NCBI RefSeq assembly: GCF_004792685.1
Contig: NZ_SRXT01000007.1
Coordinates: 62,001-126,000 of the forward strand
Reading direction: 5' to 3'
Length of the DNA: 64,000 nucleotides
From: Sphingomonas gei
GTDB lineage: Bacteria > Pseudomonadota > Alphaproteobacteria > Sphingomonadales > Sphingomonadaceae
In this document: positions 50,825 to 60,208 of the stretch, piece by piece
Numbering within the stretch: the first letter of the stretch is position 1
How the letters are laid out: the number at the start of each line of letters is the position of its first letter
Translations under genes and position numbers: made by a program
Notes under the pieces: model-generated
What the model was told of the DNA's origin: nothing
The model's input: only the letters and a program-made list of their open reading frames with translations
Database searches by the model: none

Positions 50825-50853
50825 TTGACAGCGCCCTTGCGGCTGCATATGTC
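50825..50853 (+). promoter_or_regulatory. Candidate sigma70 promoter of the rpsM operon
   Basis: TTGACA at 50825-50830 and TATGTC at 50848-50853 are separated by 17 bp, about 135 bp before rpsM. This fits the need for a new promoter after the inserted genes between adk and rpsM. Confidence 0.65.
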
Positions 50854-50988
50854 GCCCATCTTCCGAAACACCGGTTGCACGGCGGCGCTCCTTCTGCGCT
50901 CGCTGCGTCGCCGTATTTTCGGATCAACGCTACGAGATGGGGTGCGAAGCTGCCATGCGGCACCCCGTGGAGCTGGGAGAATAAATTC

Positions 50989-51357
50989 ATGGCTCGTATT
51001 GCGGGTGTCAACATCCCGACCAACAAGCGCGTTCTGATCGCGCTGCAATATATCCACGGCATCGGCCCGACCAAGGCCAAGGAAATCACCGAAAAGCTGG
51101 GCATCTCTGCCGAGCGTCGCGTGCAGGACCTGACCGATCAGGAAGTGCTCCAGATCCGCGAGGCGATCGACGCCGGCTATACCGTCGAAGGCGATCTTCG
51201 CCGCACGGTGGCGATGAACATCAAGCGCCTGATGGATCTGGCCTGCTATCGCGGCCTGCGCCATCGCAAGGGCCTGCCGGTACGTGGCCAGCGCACGCAT
51301 ACCAATGCGCGCACCCGCAAGGGCAAGGCCAAGCCCATCGCCGGCAAGAAGAAGTAA
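50989..51357 (+). CDS. rpsM: 30S ribosomal protein S13
   Basis: First gene of the alpha operon. Start MARIAGVNIPTNKRVLIALQ at 50989 with GGGAGAATAAATTC upstream; 122 residues. TYLGIHGIG-type motif appears as YIHGIGPTKAKEI, with GLRHRKGLPVRGQRTHTN near the end. An open frame upstream is not conserved. Confidence 0.99.
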   Translation: MARIAGVNIPTNKRVLIALQYIHGIGPTKAKEITEKLGISAERRVQDLTDQEVLQIREAIDAGYTVEGDLRRTVAMNIKRLMDLACYRGLRHRKGLPVRGQRTHTNARTRKGKAKPIAGKKK

Positions 51358-51371
51358 GGGAGCGCTGAGCA

Positions 51372-51761
51372 ATGGCACGTGAACCGCAGCGCATTAAGCG
51401 TCGTGAGCGCAAGAACATCACATCGGGCGTCGCCCATGTGAATGCTTCCTTCAACAACACCATGATCACGATCACCGATGCCCAGGGCAACGCGATCTCG
51501 TGGTCGTCGGCCGGCATGATGGGCTTCAAGGGGTCGCGCAAGTCGACGCCTTATGCCGCCCAGGTCGCCGCCGAAGACGCTGGTCGTAAAGCGGCTGAGC
51601 ACGGCGTTCGCACCCTCGAGGTCGAAGTCAAGGGTCCGGGTTCGGGCCGCGAGTCGGCGCTTCGCGCGCTGCAGGCGGTCGGTTTCCAGATCACGTCGAT
51701 CCGCGACGTGACGTCGATCCCGCACAACGGCGTTCGCCCGTCGAAGCGCCGCCGCGTCTGA
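51372..51761 (+). CDS. rpsK: 30S ribosomal protein S11
   Basis: The 129 residues have the conserved ITSGVAHVNASFNNTMITIT-type region and C-terminal SIRDVTSIPHNGVRPSKRRR with the platform-binding tail. 14 bp after rpsM and about 100 bp before rpoA. Confidence 0.99.
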   Translation: MAREPQRIKRRERKNITSGVAHVNASFNNTMITITDAQGNAISWSSAGMMGFKGSRKSTPYAAQVAAEDAGRKAAEHGVRTLEVEVKGPGSGRESALRALQAVGFQITSIRDVTSIPHNGVRPSKRRRV

Positions 51762-51862
51762 TTTGCAATACTGCTCGGTTCACGGGCCCCGAGGGCGGGG
51801 TCCGGACCGGGTAGACGTTACCCGGCAGGATGGCCCCGTCCTGCCCAAATATGAGGAAGCCC

Positions 51863-52933
51863 ATGTCGGTGAACCCTAAGAACTGGCAGGAACTCAAGAA
51901 GCCCAACGGCCTGGAAAAGAAGGCCGGTGGCGATCCCAAGCGCAAGTCGACCTTCGTTGCCGAGCCGCTCGAGCGCGGTTTCGGCCTCACGCTCGGCAAT
52001 GCGCTGCGTCGCGTTCTGCTCTCGTCGCTTCAGGGCGCCGCGGTCACGTCGATCAAGATCGAGAACGTGCTTCACGAGTTTTCCAGCCTCGCCGGCGTCC
52101 GTGAGGACGTGACGGATATCGTGCTCAACGTGAAGCAGATCGCCATCCGCATGCAGGGCGAAGGTCCGAAGCGGCTCCAGCTTTCGGCCACTGGCCCGGC
52201 TGAAGTGAAGGCCGGCGACATCGCCGTCTCGGGCGACATCGAAGTGATGAACCCCGAATTGGTGATCTGCCATCTCGACGACGGCGCGACGCTCAACATG
52301 GAGCTGACTGCCGACACGGGTAAGGGCTATGTCCCCGCCCAGTCGAACCGTCCGGCGGATGCGCCGATCGGCCTGATCCCGGTCGATGCCCTGTACAGCC
52401 CGGTTCGCCAGGTCTCGTACAAGGTCGAGAATACCCGCGTCGGCCAGGAGCTCGATTACGACAAGCTCACGCTGACCGTCGAGACCGACGGCACGATCAC
52501 CCCGGAGGACGGCCTCGCTTATGCGGCGCGCATCCTCCAGGACCAGCTCTCGCTGTTCGTGCACTTCGACGATTCGTCGGTCACGCGCTCGGCACCGATC
52601 GGCATGGCCGCTCCGGCGGCTGCGCAGGACGGCGGCGCCGTCGGCGATACCGCGCAGATCAATCGTTACCTGCTCAAGAAGGTCGACGAGCTCGAACTGT
52701 CGGTGCGTTCGGCCAATTGCCTCAAGAACGACAACATCATCTATATCGGCGACTTGGTTCAGAAGACCGAAGCCGAGATGCTGCGCACGCCGAATTTCGG
52801 TCGCAAGTCGCTCAACGAGATCAAGGAAGTGCTGTCGAGCATGGGTCTGCGTCTGGGCATGGAAATCCCCGGCTGGCCGCCCGAGAACATCGAAGAGATG
52901 GCCAAGAAGCTCGAGCAGGAAATCATGGGCTGA
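51863..52933 (+). CDS. rpoA: RNA polymerase alpha subunit
   Basis: The 356 residues match the family length. N-terminal dimer domain with FVAEPLERGFGLTLGNALRR and LSSLQGAAVTSIKI; C-terminal domain (about 265-340) with VDELELSVRSANCLKNDNI, the UP-element binding NLKNxxI helix, and NFGRKSLNEIKEVLSSMGL. The ATG at 51863 is chosen for ATGAGGAAGCCC upstream; the open frame starts earlier. Confidence 0.99.
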   Translation: MSVNPKNWQELKKPNGLEKKAGGDPKRKSTFVAEPLERGFGLTLGNALRRVLLSSLQGAAVTSIKIENVLHEFSSLAGVREDVTDIVLNVKQIAIRMQGEGPKRLQLSATGPAEVKAGDIAVSGDIEVMNPELVICHLDDGATLNMELTADTGKGYVPAQSNRPADAPIGLIPVDALYSPVRQVSYKVENTRVGQELDYDKLTLTVETDGTITPEDGLAYAARILQDQLSLFVHFDDSSVTRSAPIGMAAPAAAQDGGAVGDTAQINRYLLKKVDELELSVRSANCLKNDNIIYIGDLVQKTEAEMLRTPNFGRKSLNEIKEVLSSMGLRLGMEIPGWPPENIEEMAKKLEQEIMG

Positions 52934-53017
52934 TCGCGGGCGGATCGCGCAAGCGATCTGCCGGCAGGACGATCTGCCCTCGACGATGCGGCTTTGCCGC
53001 CTCGGCCTCGAGCAACG

Positions 53018-53054
53018 ACAAAGGGGCTCCGCAGCAATGCGGGGCCCTTTTCGT
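53018..53054 (+). terminator. Rho-independent terminator after rpoA
   Basis: AAAGGGGCTCCGCA and TGCGGGGCCCTTT pair with one bulge around GCAA, then TTCGTTT. It closes the rpsM-rpsK-rpoA transcript before rplQ, which is normally in the same operon. The remaining 190 bp to the next gene hold nothing recognised except probable promoter sequence. Confidence 0.85.
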
Positions 53055-53244
53055 TTCGGGTGCGAAATCACCGCAAGTGCGTGCGCATGCTGCAGAAATC
53101 CGCAAGTCGTGCGTGTGTTTTTGGCAACATGCCCCCGCAAAACGCGCGCCACAAAGAAACTTTTCCACGGCTCCAAGACCGGCGCTCCTGCGAACCACCT
53201 ATAAATTTGGGAGCAGAAACATCTCGGGCAATGGGGAAAGTTTA

Positions 53245-55524
53245 ATGAAGCGTTTGAATACATCGGTCTGCTTTGGCGCGCTTGCTGTGTCGCTCCTGGC
53301 CAGTTCGCAGGTCTATGCGAAGGCAGACGACGTCGTAGCCGTTGCGGCGCCGACGGCACCGGTCGCTGCCGAGCCGACCGAGGACGAAGGCGAGATCGTC
53401 GTCACCACCACCGCGCAAAAGCGGTTCGAGAACGTCCAGAACGTTCCGCTCGCGGTTCAGGTGGTCACCCCCGATCAGCTCGAAGCGCAGGGCGTCCGCC
53501 ATTTCCAGGACCTCGGCAAGATCGCGCCGTCGCTGACGGTCCGCCCGGCCGAGCATCCGGTCAATGCCAACGTGTCGCTGCGCGGCGTCGGCACCTTCGC
53601 ATTCGGCATCGGCGTCGAGCCGAGCGTCGCGGTCACGGTCGACGGTGCCGCGCTCGCCTTCCAGGCACGCGCCTTCACCGATCTTCCCGACGTGGCGCAG
53701 ATCGAAGTGCTGCGCGGGCCGCAGAGCACGCTGTACGGCAAGGCGGCGTCCGCCGGCCTGATCAAGATCATGACGATCCAGCCGACCGACACGCTCCACG
53801 TGCGCGCCAACACGGTCGCGACCACCGACGATGAATTCGGCGGCAATTTCAGCATCACCGGCCCGATCAGCGAGACGCTCGGCTATGTCGTGTCGGCGGG
53901 CTACACCAATTGGGGCGGCAACGTCCGCAACGTGGTCAATGGCGAGAAGTCCAATGGACGCGAGACGCTCAACAGCCGCGCCAAGCTGCGCTGGAAGGCC
54001 ACGCCCGACCTCACCTTCACGCTGTCGGGCAACTACATGAACGGCAACACCACCGTCGGCCGTCCGTTCATCCGCATGGCGCCCGATGCGCTGCTGCGCA
54101 ATTCGCCGGGCCTGACCCCGGCGGTCGCGTTCCCCGGCGTGACGATCGACGAAGACAATCAGAACATCGCCAACAACTATAAGTCGCGCACCAAATATTG
54201 GGGCTGGGGCACCTTGCTGCGCAGCGAAGCCAATATCGGCAAGCTCAACATCCTGTCGCTGACTGCGTACGATCGCTTCCGCCTCGACGATTATCTCGAT
54301 CATGACGATACGGCGGCACCGGGTCCGTTCGGCAGCAATCTGCAGATCGGCGCGTTCAAGTCGCGGTTGTTCACCCAGGAACTCCGCCTGCTTTCGCCGG
54401 GGGACGAGGCATTCCGCTATGCACTGGGCGTCTATTACGCCAACGTCGCCTTCGAGCGCCCGTTCGATCGTGGCCCGGCATTTTCGCCCGCCAGCTGGGA
54501 CGCCACGTCGGGTTCGCGCCAGATCGCCGGTTTCGCCCAGGTCGACTGGGAATTCCTGCCGCATCTGACCGCGACTGCGGGTGGCCGCGTGCAGAACGAA
54601 GCGATCAAATATACCTTCCGCGACAATGTCGCCGCGACCAACTTCGCTGGCGATGCGGACGATAGCGTCGCCACCTATCGGCTGGGCCTCAGCTATCAGG
54701 CGACGCCGGACATCATGCTCTTCGGCAGCTATACCACCGGCTATAAGGGCCAGACCTACGATCTGACCACCGGCTTCAACGCCACGCGGGCGAATGCCGG
54801 TCCGATCCGTCCGGAAACCTCGCGTGACAAGGAATTCGGCGTACGCACGCAGTTCTTCGATCGACACGTGACGTTCAACGTCACCTATTTCGACACCGAC
54901 TATACCGATCTTCAGGCACAGTCGATCGAGGCGCTGCCGGGCGGCACGTCGAACTTCCGGCTCACCAATGTCGGCGGGCTCAACACCAAGGGCCTCGAAT
55001 TCGAGCTGGCCGCCCGGGCCACGCGCGACTTGAGCTTCAACGGCGCGGCGACTTATCTCGATGCGACCTACACGTCGTTCCCGACCGCGCAATGCTATGT
55101 GCTGCAGACCGCCGCGCAGGGCTGCATCCCCGGCGCGCCGGCCAGCCAGAACCTGACCGGCACCCGTGCCGTGCAGTCGCCGAAGTGGAAGGCCTCGGCA
55201 GGCGCCGAATATGCGCCGTCGCTGGGACGCAACCTCAACGGCGTCGTGCAGGCAAGCTGGCAATATCAGTCGAGCCTGTATTTCGTCGCGCGCGATCCGC
55301 AGGCTTTCCAGCCGGGGTTCAGCGTGTTCAACTTCGGTCTGGGCGTGCGCGACCATGACCGCCGCTGGGAAGCGACTGCGTTCGTCAACAACGCGTTCGA
55401 CAAGCAGTATTTCCAGTCGCTGGTGAACTCGGCGGGCAATTACGGCAACCGGATCGCCACCCAGGCACTGCTGCCGCGCGATTTCCGCCGCTATGGCGGG
55501 GTACGGGTCGGCCTGCACTTCTGA
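53245..55524 (+). CDS. TonB-dependent outer-membrane receptor
   Basis: Predicted 759-residue active-transport porin. Signal peptide (SLLASSQVYA), TonB box EGEIVVTTTAQKR, then the plug: VPLAVQVVTPDQLEAQGV, SLRGVGTFAFGI and IEVLRGPQSTLYGKAASAGLI. Barrel strands run to the terminal LPRDFRRYGGVRVGLHF, ending in Phe. This is the large sphingomonad TBDR class with unknown ligand; no transporter genes adjoin. It lies between rpoA and rplQ, an unusual place. The long open frame before 53245 overlaps rpoA and is not coding. Confidence 0.92.
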   Translation: MKRLNTSVCFGALAVSLLASSQVYAKADDVVAVAAPTAPVAAEPTEDEGEIVVTTTAQKRFENVQNVPLAVQVVTPDQLEAQGVRHFQDLGKIAPSLTVRPAEHPVNANVSLRGVGTFAFGIGVEPSVAVTVDGAALAFQARAFTDLPDVAQIEVLRGPQSTLYGKAASAGLIKIMTIQPTDTLHVRANTVATTDDEFGGNFSITGPISETLGYVVSAGYTNWGGNVRNVVNGEKSNGRETLNSRAKLRWKATPDLTFTLSGNYMNGNTTVGRPFIRMAPDALLRNSPGLTPAVAFPGVTIDEDNQNIANNYKSRTKYWGWGTLLRSEANIGKLNILSLTAYDRFRLDDYLDHDDTAAPGPFGSNLQIGAFKSRLFTQELRLLSPGDEAFRYALGVYYANVAFERPFDRGPAFSPASWDATSGSRQIAGFAQVDWEFLPHLTATAGGRVQNEAIKYTFRDNVAATNFAGDADDSVATYRLGLSYQATPDIMLFGSYTTGYKGQTYDLTTGFNATRANAGPIRPETSRDKEFGVRTQFFDRHVTFNVTYFDTDYTDLQAQSIEALPGGTSNFRLTNVGGLNTKGLEFELAARATRDLSFNGAATYLDATYTSFPTAQCYVLQTAAQGCIPGAPASQNLTGTRAVQSPKWKASAGAEYAPSLGRNLNGVVQASWQYQSSLYFVARDPQAFQPGFSVFNFGLGVRDHDRRWEATAFVNNAFDKQYFQSLVNSAGNYGNRIATQALLPRDFRRYGGVRVGLHF

Positions 55525-55603
55525 CCTCGAAACGGGGCGGGACTGGTTCCCGCCCCACCTTGACCCCTCCCCCCAAGGGGAGGGGCTGATGTTGCCCCGG
55601 CCG

Positions 55604-56044
55604 TCAGCCTGCGCCTGCCAACGCCCAGGCAAAGACGAGCATCGTGGCCGTGCCCAGCGCGCTCCGGACGTCGTGCAGCTTTCCCCACTGGATCAGCATC
55701 GCTCGGCTTCCGGCCCCCGCCTCGCGCTCCTCCATTGCCATCAAGCGTTTGTTGACCGGCATGATGGCGAATAGGGTAAACGGCCAGTTGGCGAGCAACA
55801 GGATGCTTCCAGCGAACCATCGCCAATCCGCCGAGAGAAATCCGACGATCAGTCCCGCCGCACCGCCGGCAACCGCTAGCCCGGACTGGATCGGTAGCGC
55901 GCGCTTATAGCTTGGTTGCCACTGCGCCAGTAAGGGTCCGTCGGCCAATCCCAGACGCGCGGGATGCTCGACGAAGCTTATGTAAAGTGCGGCGCCGGCG
56001 AACAGCGTGGCGAAAACGAGGGCAGCTATCGATAGTTCGAACAT
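55604..56044 (-). CDS. DUF1772 membrane protein
   Basis: The 146-residue protein has four helices: MFELSIAALVFATLFAGAAL, PIQSGLAVAGGAAGLIVGF, FAGSILLLANWPFTLFAI and LGTATMLVFAWALAG. The YISFVEHPARL segment after helix 1 and the MPVNKRLMAM segment are the DUF1772 (anthrone-oxygenase-like) signature. The biochemical role in bacteria is not established. It lies on the minus strand, convergent with the TonB receptor. Confidence 0.88.
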   Translation of the reverse strand: MFELSIAALVFATLFAGAALYISFVEHPARLGLADGPLLAQWQPSYKRALPIQSGLAVAGGAAGLIVGFLSADWRWFAGSILLLANWPFTLFAIMPVNKRLMAMEEREAGAGSRAMLIQWGKLHDVRSALGTATMLVFAWALAGAG

Positions 56045-56241
56045 TGGTATTCCTCGGCATCAGCCGGGAAGGCGCAAAAACCACGTCAGCGCCTTCCCAA
56101 GCAAGTTGGGTCGACGCCGCGGCTGAGAAGAACCCGACGAGCGGGCGCAGGAGCTACCGACCTGCAACTCTATTTTCGGCAACGAGAGAGTGGCCCGCGA
56201 AGGTCGCGATTGCAAGACGCCAGCGTCTGCAATTTGGACGG

Positions 56242-56482
56242 TTGCAATGTAGGATTTCACCTGCTTCGCTCGGCAGGCGCCGATGCTGCGCCGCTCTTTC
56301 CACCGTAGATCGTCCAGAATGACTGGCGCGTCAGGGACGCGTCCTCGCCGCGTCGGTGGCGCGCGGGCGCCGCGTGGATGCCGCGTCAGTGTAGCGTCGG
56401 CGCCGCCTCGCAGGCGCGACGCATCGTCGCCGCCTCCGGGGCGGGGAAATAAACCCGCAAAGGAGTCAACCGGAGTCAACTT
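56242..56482. repeat. Degenerate ~240-bp element, copy B (upstream of rplQ)
   Basis: Boundary motifs TTGCAATGTAGGATTTCACC, CTGCTTCGCT on the left and AAACCCGCAAAGGAGTCAAC then CGGAGTCAAC on the right match copy A at 44855-45105 in order and orientation. The middle again consists of CGCCGCG-type near-repeats but differs in detail. The flanking 56045-56241 and 56483-56677 hold no recognised gene; the latter should contain the rplQ promoter. Confidence 0.7.
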
Positions 56483-56677
56483 GCGGCCGGAACGCCGCCC
56501 CGGGGTTTGCTGTCGTCCGCCGCCACGCAAGGCGGCGCGGGCATCGAATCCTTGACTTTGGGCACCGAATCCGCTTTGGGCGCGCCTTCCCGCGGAAACG
56601 CGTGGGGTTTCGGCAGCGCCCTTGCTGCCTGGTCTGGGGTACCTCAAACGGCCCCTTAACGAACGAAGGAAAATACC

Positions 56678-57100
56678 ATGCGCCATCGCGTAGGCGGCCG
56701 TAAGCTTCAGCGGACCTCGGCTCACCGCATCGCCCTGTTCCGCAACATGAGCGCCGCGCTGATCAAGCACGAGCAGATTACCACCACCGTCGCCAAGGCG
56801 AAGGAGCTTCGCCCGTATGTGGAGAAGCTGATCACGCTCGCCAAGAAGGGCGGCCTTTCGAACCGCCGTCTCGCCCATTCGCGGTTGCTCGACGACGCCC
56901 AGCTGACCAAGCTGTTCGACGTGCTCGCCGCGCGCTACGCCGATCGCAACGGCGGCTACACCCGCGTGATCAAGGCCGGCATCCGCGCTTCGGACGCCTC
57001 GCCGATCGCGATCATCGAATTCGTCGACCGCGACGTCTCGGCCAAGGGCCAGGATTCGGGCCCGGTCCAGGGCGACCAGGATTTCGACGAAGCCGCCTGA
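56678..57100 (+). CDS. rplQ: 50S ribosomal protein L17
   Basis: The 140 residues start MRHRVGGRKLQRTSAHR; AKELRPYVEKLITLAKKG is the conserved helix. Ribosome-binding site GAAGGAAAATACC. In other bacteria rplQ directly follows rpoA; here 3.7 kb with two genes and a repeat intervene, so it is probably monocistronic with its own promoter. Confidence 0.99.
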   Translation: MRHRVGGRKLQRTSAHRIALFRNMSAALIKHEQITTTVAKAKELRPYVEKLITLAKKGGLSNRRLAHSRLLDDAQLTKLFDVLAARYADRNGGYTRVIKAGIRASDASPIAIIEFVDRDVSAKGQDSGPVQGDQDFDEAA

Positions 57101-57125
57101 TCGCCCGGCGACTTGCGAAACAAAA

Positions 57126-57156
57126 GAGGCCGGGCCATCGTTGCCCGGCCTTTTTC
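57126..57156 (+). terminator. Rho-independent terminator after rplQ
   Basis: GGCCGGGC and GCCCGGCC form a perfect 8-bp stem around CATCGTT, followed by TTTTTCG. It ends only 15 bp before the start of the next gene, so that gene's promoter must overlap the terminator or lie within rplQ. Confidence 0.95.
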
Positions 57157-57170
57157 GTTCCGGAGCCTCC

Positions 57171-59306
57171 ATGCGCCACGTATTCGCCCTGCCGCTCATC
57201 CTCGCTGCCTTGCCTGCCCTTGCCCAGACCCAGGAGACATCCGTGAAGCTTGCTTACCCCGACACCCGCCGCGTCGATGTCGTCGAGGAGCAGTTCGGCG
57301 TGAAGGTGGCGGATCCCTATCGCTGGCTCGAGAACGACGTGCGCAACGACAAGGAAGTCGCCGACTGGGTCGCCGCGGAGAACAAGGTCACCAACGCCTA
57401 TCTGGCGACCCTGCCCGGCCGGCAGCTGTTCCACGACCGGATCAAGACGCTGTTCAACTATGAGCGTTTCGGCGCGCCGCAGAAGAAGGGCGGGCGCTAT
57501 TTCTATGCCCACAATGCCGGGTTGCAGAACCAGGCGGTGCTCTGGGTGCGCGACACGCTCGAAGGGCAGGGGCGCGTGCTGATCGATCCCAATGGCTGGT
57601 CGAAGGACGGCGCGACGGCGCTTGCCGAGTGGCTGCCCTCCGAAGACGGCAAGCTGCTGGCCTATTCGGTGCAGGACGGCGGCACCGACTGGCGGACGAT
57701 CAAGGTGATCGACGTGGCCACCGGCAAGGAAACCGGCGACGAGATCGCCTGGGCCAAGTTCACCATGGGCGCCAGCTGGGCCAAGGACGGCTCGGGCTTC
57801 TTCTACTCGCGCTATCCCGAGCCGCCCGCCGACGCCAAGTTCCAGGCGCTCAACGAGAACCACAAGGTCTATTTCCACAAGCTCGGCACGCCGCAGTCGG
57901 CGGATCGCCTGGTCTACGAGACTGCGTCGAGCCCCAAGCTCAGCCATTATGCCGGCGTCACCGATGACGGGCGCTATCTGGTCATCGGTACCTCTGAAGG
58001 CACCGACAACAAGAACCTCGTCCACATCGTCGACCTGACCGACTCCAAATGGCAGGCGCGCGAAATCATCGGTACGCTGGCCAATGAATGGTCGGTGATC
58101 GGCAATGTCGGCACCAAATTCTGGTTCGCCACCGATGCCGGCGCGCCGCGTCAGCGCATCGTGACGCTCGACCTCGCCGATCCGAAGCTGACGCCGAAGC
58201 AGATCGTCGCCGAGCAGAAGGAGACGCTGGCCGGTGCCTCGATCGTCGGCGACCGGCTGATCCTCAACTACATGGTCGACGCCAAGACCGAGGTCCGCCG
58301 CTACACGCTCGACGGCAGCGCCGACGGCAAGGTGGCGCTGCCCGGCATCGGCACCGCGAGCGGCTTTGGCGGCGAGGCAGGCGACCCCGAGACCTTCTTC
58401 GCCTTCACCAGCTTCAATTATCCGACGACGATCTTCCGCTACGACGTGACCACCGGCAAGGCGACGCCTTGGGCCCAGCCCAAGGTCGCCTTCGATCCGT
58501 CGCAGTACAAGGTCGAGCAACGCTTCTTCGTTTCGAAGGACGGTACGCGGGTCCCGATGTTCGTGGTCCGCAAAAGCACGACGAGGGGCCCGGCACCGAC
58601 ATTGCTGTGGGGCTATGGCGGGTTCAACGTGCCCTATACGCCGAGCTTCTCGGCGGCGCGGGTGGCGTGGATGGAGCAGGGCGGGGTGTTCGTCCTCGCC
58701 AACATCCGCGGCGGCGGCGAATATGGCAAGGCGTGGCACGACGGCGGGCGTCTGGCGAACAAGCAGAACGTGTTCGACGATTTCATCGCGGCGGGCGAAT
58801 ATCTGATCAAGGAAGGGATCACCGGCAAGGACCAGCTGGCGATCCAGGGCGGCTCCAACGGCGGGCTGCTGATTGGCGCGGTGGTCAACCAGCGCCCCGA
58901 CCTGTTCGCGGCGGCGCTGCCCGCGGTGGGGGTGATGGACATGCTGCGCTTCGATCGCTGGACCGCCGGGCGCTATTGGGTCGACGATTATGGCTATCCG
59001 TCGAAGGAGGCCGATTTCAAACGGCTCTACGCTTACTCGCCCTACCACAACATCAGGGGCGGAAAGCCCTATCCGGCGATCCTGGTGACCACCGCGGACA
59101 CCGACGACCGCGTCGTGCCGGGGCACAGCTTCAAATACACCGCCGCGCTGCAGGCGGCCGAAATCGGCGACAAGCCGCACCTTGCCCGCATCGAGACCCG
59201 CGCCGGCCATGGCTCGGGCAAGCCGACCGACAAGATCATCGAGGAAGCGGCGGACCTCTATGCCTTTGCGGCAAAGTGGACCGGGCTCGGCGTCAAGCAG
59301 CGATAG
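57171..59306 (+). CDS. Exported prolyl oligopeptidase (S9A)
   Basis: Serine peptidase that cleaves after Pro in short peptides. From the ATG at 57171 (MRHVFALPLILAALPALAQ, a signal peptide) it is 711 residues. Residues about 60-400 form the seven-bladed beta-propeller; the C-terminal alpha/beta-hydrolase has the nucleophile in LAIQGGSNGGLLIG, Asp in TTADTDDRVVPGH and His in ETRAGHGSGKPTDKII. Sphingomonads have such periplasmic enzymes; the substrate is unknown. Confidence 0.94.
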   Translation: MRHVFALPLILAALPALAQTQETSVKLAYPDTRRVDVVEEQFGVKVADPYRWLENDVRNDKEVADWVAAENKVTNAYLATLPGRQLFHDRIKTLFNYERFGAPQKKGGRYFYAHNAGLQNQAVLWVRDTLEGQGRVLIDPNGWSKDGATALAEWLPSEDGKLLAYSVQDGGTDWRTIKVIDVATGKETGDEIAWAKFTMGASWAKDGSGFFYSRYPEPPADAKFQALNENHKVYFHKLGTPQSADRLVYETASSPKLSHYAGVTDDGRYLVIGTSEGTDNKNLVHIVDLTDSKWQAREIIGTLANEWSVIGNVGTKFWFATDAGAPRQRIVTLDLADPKLTPKQIVAEQKETLAGASIVGDRLILNYMVDAKTEVRRYTLDGSADGKVALPGIGTASGFGGEAGDPETFFAFTSFNYPTTIFRYDVTTGKATPWAQPKVAFDPSQYKVEQRFFVSKDGTRVPMFVVRKSTTRGPAPTLLWGYGGFNVPYTPSFSAARVAWMEQGGVFVLANIRGGGEYGKAWHDGGRLANKQNVFDDFIAAGEYLIKEGITGKDQLAIQGGSNGGLLIGAVVNQRPDLFAAALPAVGVMDMLRFDRWTAGRYWVDDYGYPSKEADFKRLYAYSPYHNIRGGKPYPAILVTTADTDDRVVPGHSFKYTAALQAAEIGDKPHLARIETRAGHGSGKPTDKIIEEAADLYAFAAKWTGLGVKQR

Positions 59307-59461
59307 GGATCGACTGAAGTTTCCGGGCAGTCGATTGTGTCCATTATGGACTCGATGACTCGAGACGAAGCAAAAATCCGGTTGCGATTCTACCCGGCCA
59401 GTTGATATTTCATCCCCTCCGGAGGCATCGCGAGATGTCTCCGGAATGGGGGGCACTGAAA
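59307..59461 (+). terminator. Hairpin and gap before the exported operon
   Basis: ATCGACTG pairs with CAGTCGAT about 11 bases apart (59309-59336), then TGTGTCC. A weak terminator candidate for the oligopeptidase gene. The rest of this gap should contain the promoter for the next three genes. Confidence 0.45.
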
Positions 59462-60208
59462 ATGAAGACTCTGAAAGGGATCGTCTTTGCGATCGGCTTG
59501 GCGTTGCTTGCCGCAACGCCCGCCGCCGCTCAGGAACGCTCGGCGCGGAAGCAGGGCTTCGAGCTGGCAACCGGCAGCGGCAAGCGAATTCTCGTCTTTC
59601 GCCCTTCGGTCAGTGTCGGGTCGCAGTCGACGGGGGGAATGTTCGAACCCAATGGCGATTGGACCGAGAAAGCGACGACGAACATCCGGGTTTCGCTCGA
59701 ACGTCTGCAGAGCCGGCTCGGCAATTCGGTCGTCGCAGCCCCCGAAGCCTATGGCGACGACGCGCAGCGATTGCAGGAACATATGGCGCTGTTCGCCGCG
59801 GTCTCGCAGGCAGTGATCGAATACCAGTTCTTTCGCGGCAATCGACTGCCGACGAAGAAGCGCGACAACAAGAATGACGTGTTCGACTGGTCGCTGGGCA
59901 CCGGAGTGGCATCGCTGCCGGGCGCGCAGGACGCGGACTATGGCCTGTTCATCTACAATCGCGATGCCTATGGCTCGACCGGGCGCAAGATCCTGCAGGT
60001 CCTAGCGCTGCTCGGGCCGGGAATCGCCGTGAAATCGGGCGAGCATGCCGGCTATGCCGGGCTGGTCGACCTCAAGACCGGCGATCTGTTGTGGCTGAAC
60101 GCCGATGGCGCGATGGGCGGCGACGTGCGCGACGCGGGGGGATCGGAGAAGAGGGTTCGCCAGCTTCTAGAGGAGTTCCCCGGCGCGGACCTCAAGCCGG
60201 CGCAATGA
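59462..60208 (+). CDS. Exported protein of unknown function, first of a three-gene operon
   Basis: The 248-residue product has a signal peptide (GIVFAIGLALLAATPAAAQ). The mature part reads like a lipid- or peptide-binding domain: GKRILVFRPSVSVGSQSTGG, then RNDVFDWSLGTGV-type segment with Tyr-rich DADYGLFIYNRDAYGS and GLVDLKTGDLLWLNADGAMG. No motif is identified. Its TGA overlaps the ATG of the metalloprotease (4 bp), so function is probably linked. The start at 59462 is chosen for its signal peptide and is 6 codons inside a longer frame. Confidence 0.75.
   Translation: MKTLKGIVFAIGLALLAATPAAAQERSARKQGFELATGSGKRILVFRPSVSVGSQSTGGMFEPNGDWTEKATTNIRVSLERLQSRLGNSVVAAPEAYGDDAQRLQEHMALFAAVSQAVIEYQFFRGNRLPTKKRDNKNDVFDWSLGTGVASLPGAQDADYGLFIYNRDAYGSTGRKILQVLALLGPGIAVKSGEHAGYAGLVDLKTGDLLWLNADGAMGGDVRDAGGSEKRVRQLLEEFPGADLKPAQ

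Noticed and set aside
57012..59570. Long minus-strand frame opposite the prolyl oligopeptidase
   Set aside because: Antisense shadow; the plus-strand gene has all catalytic motifs.
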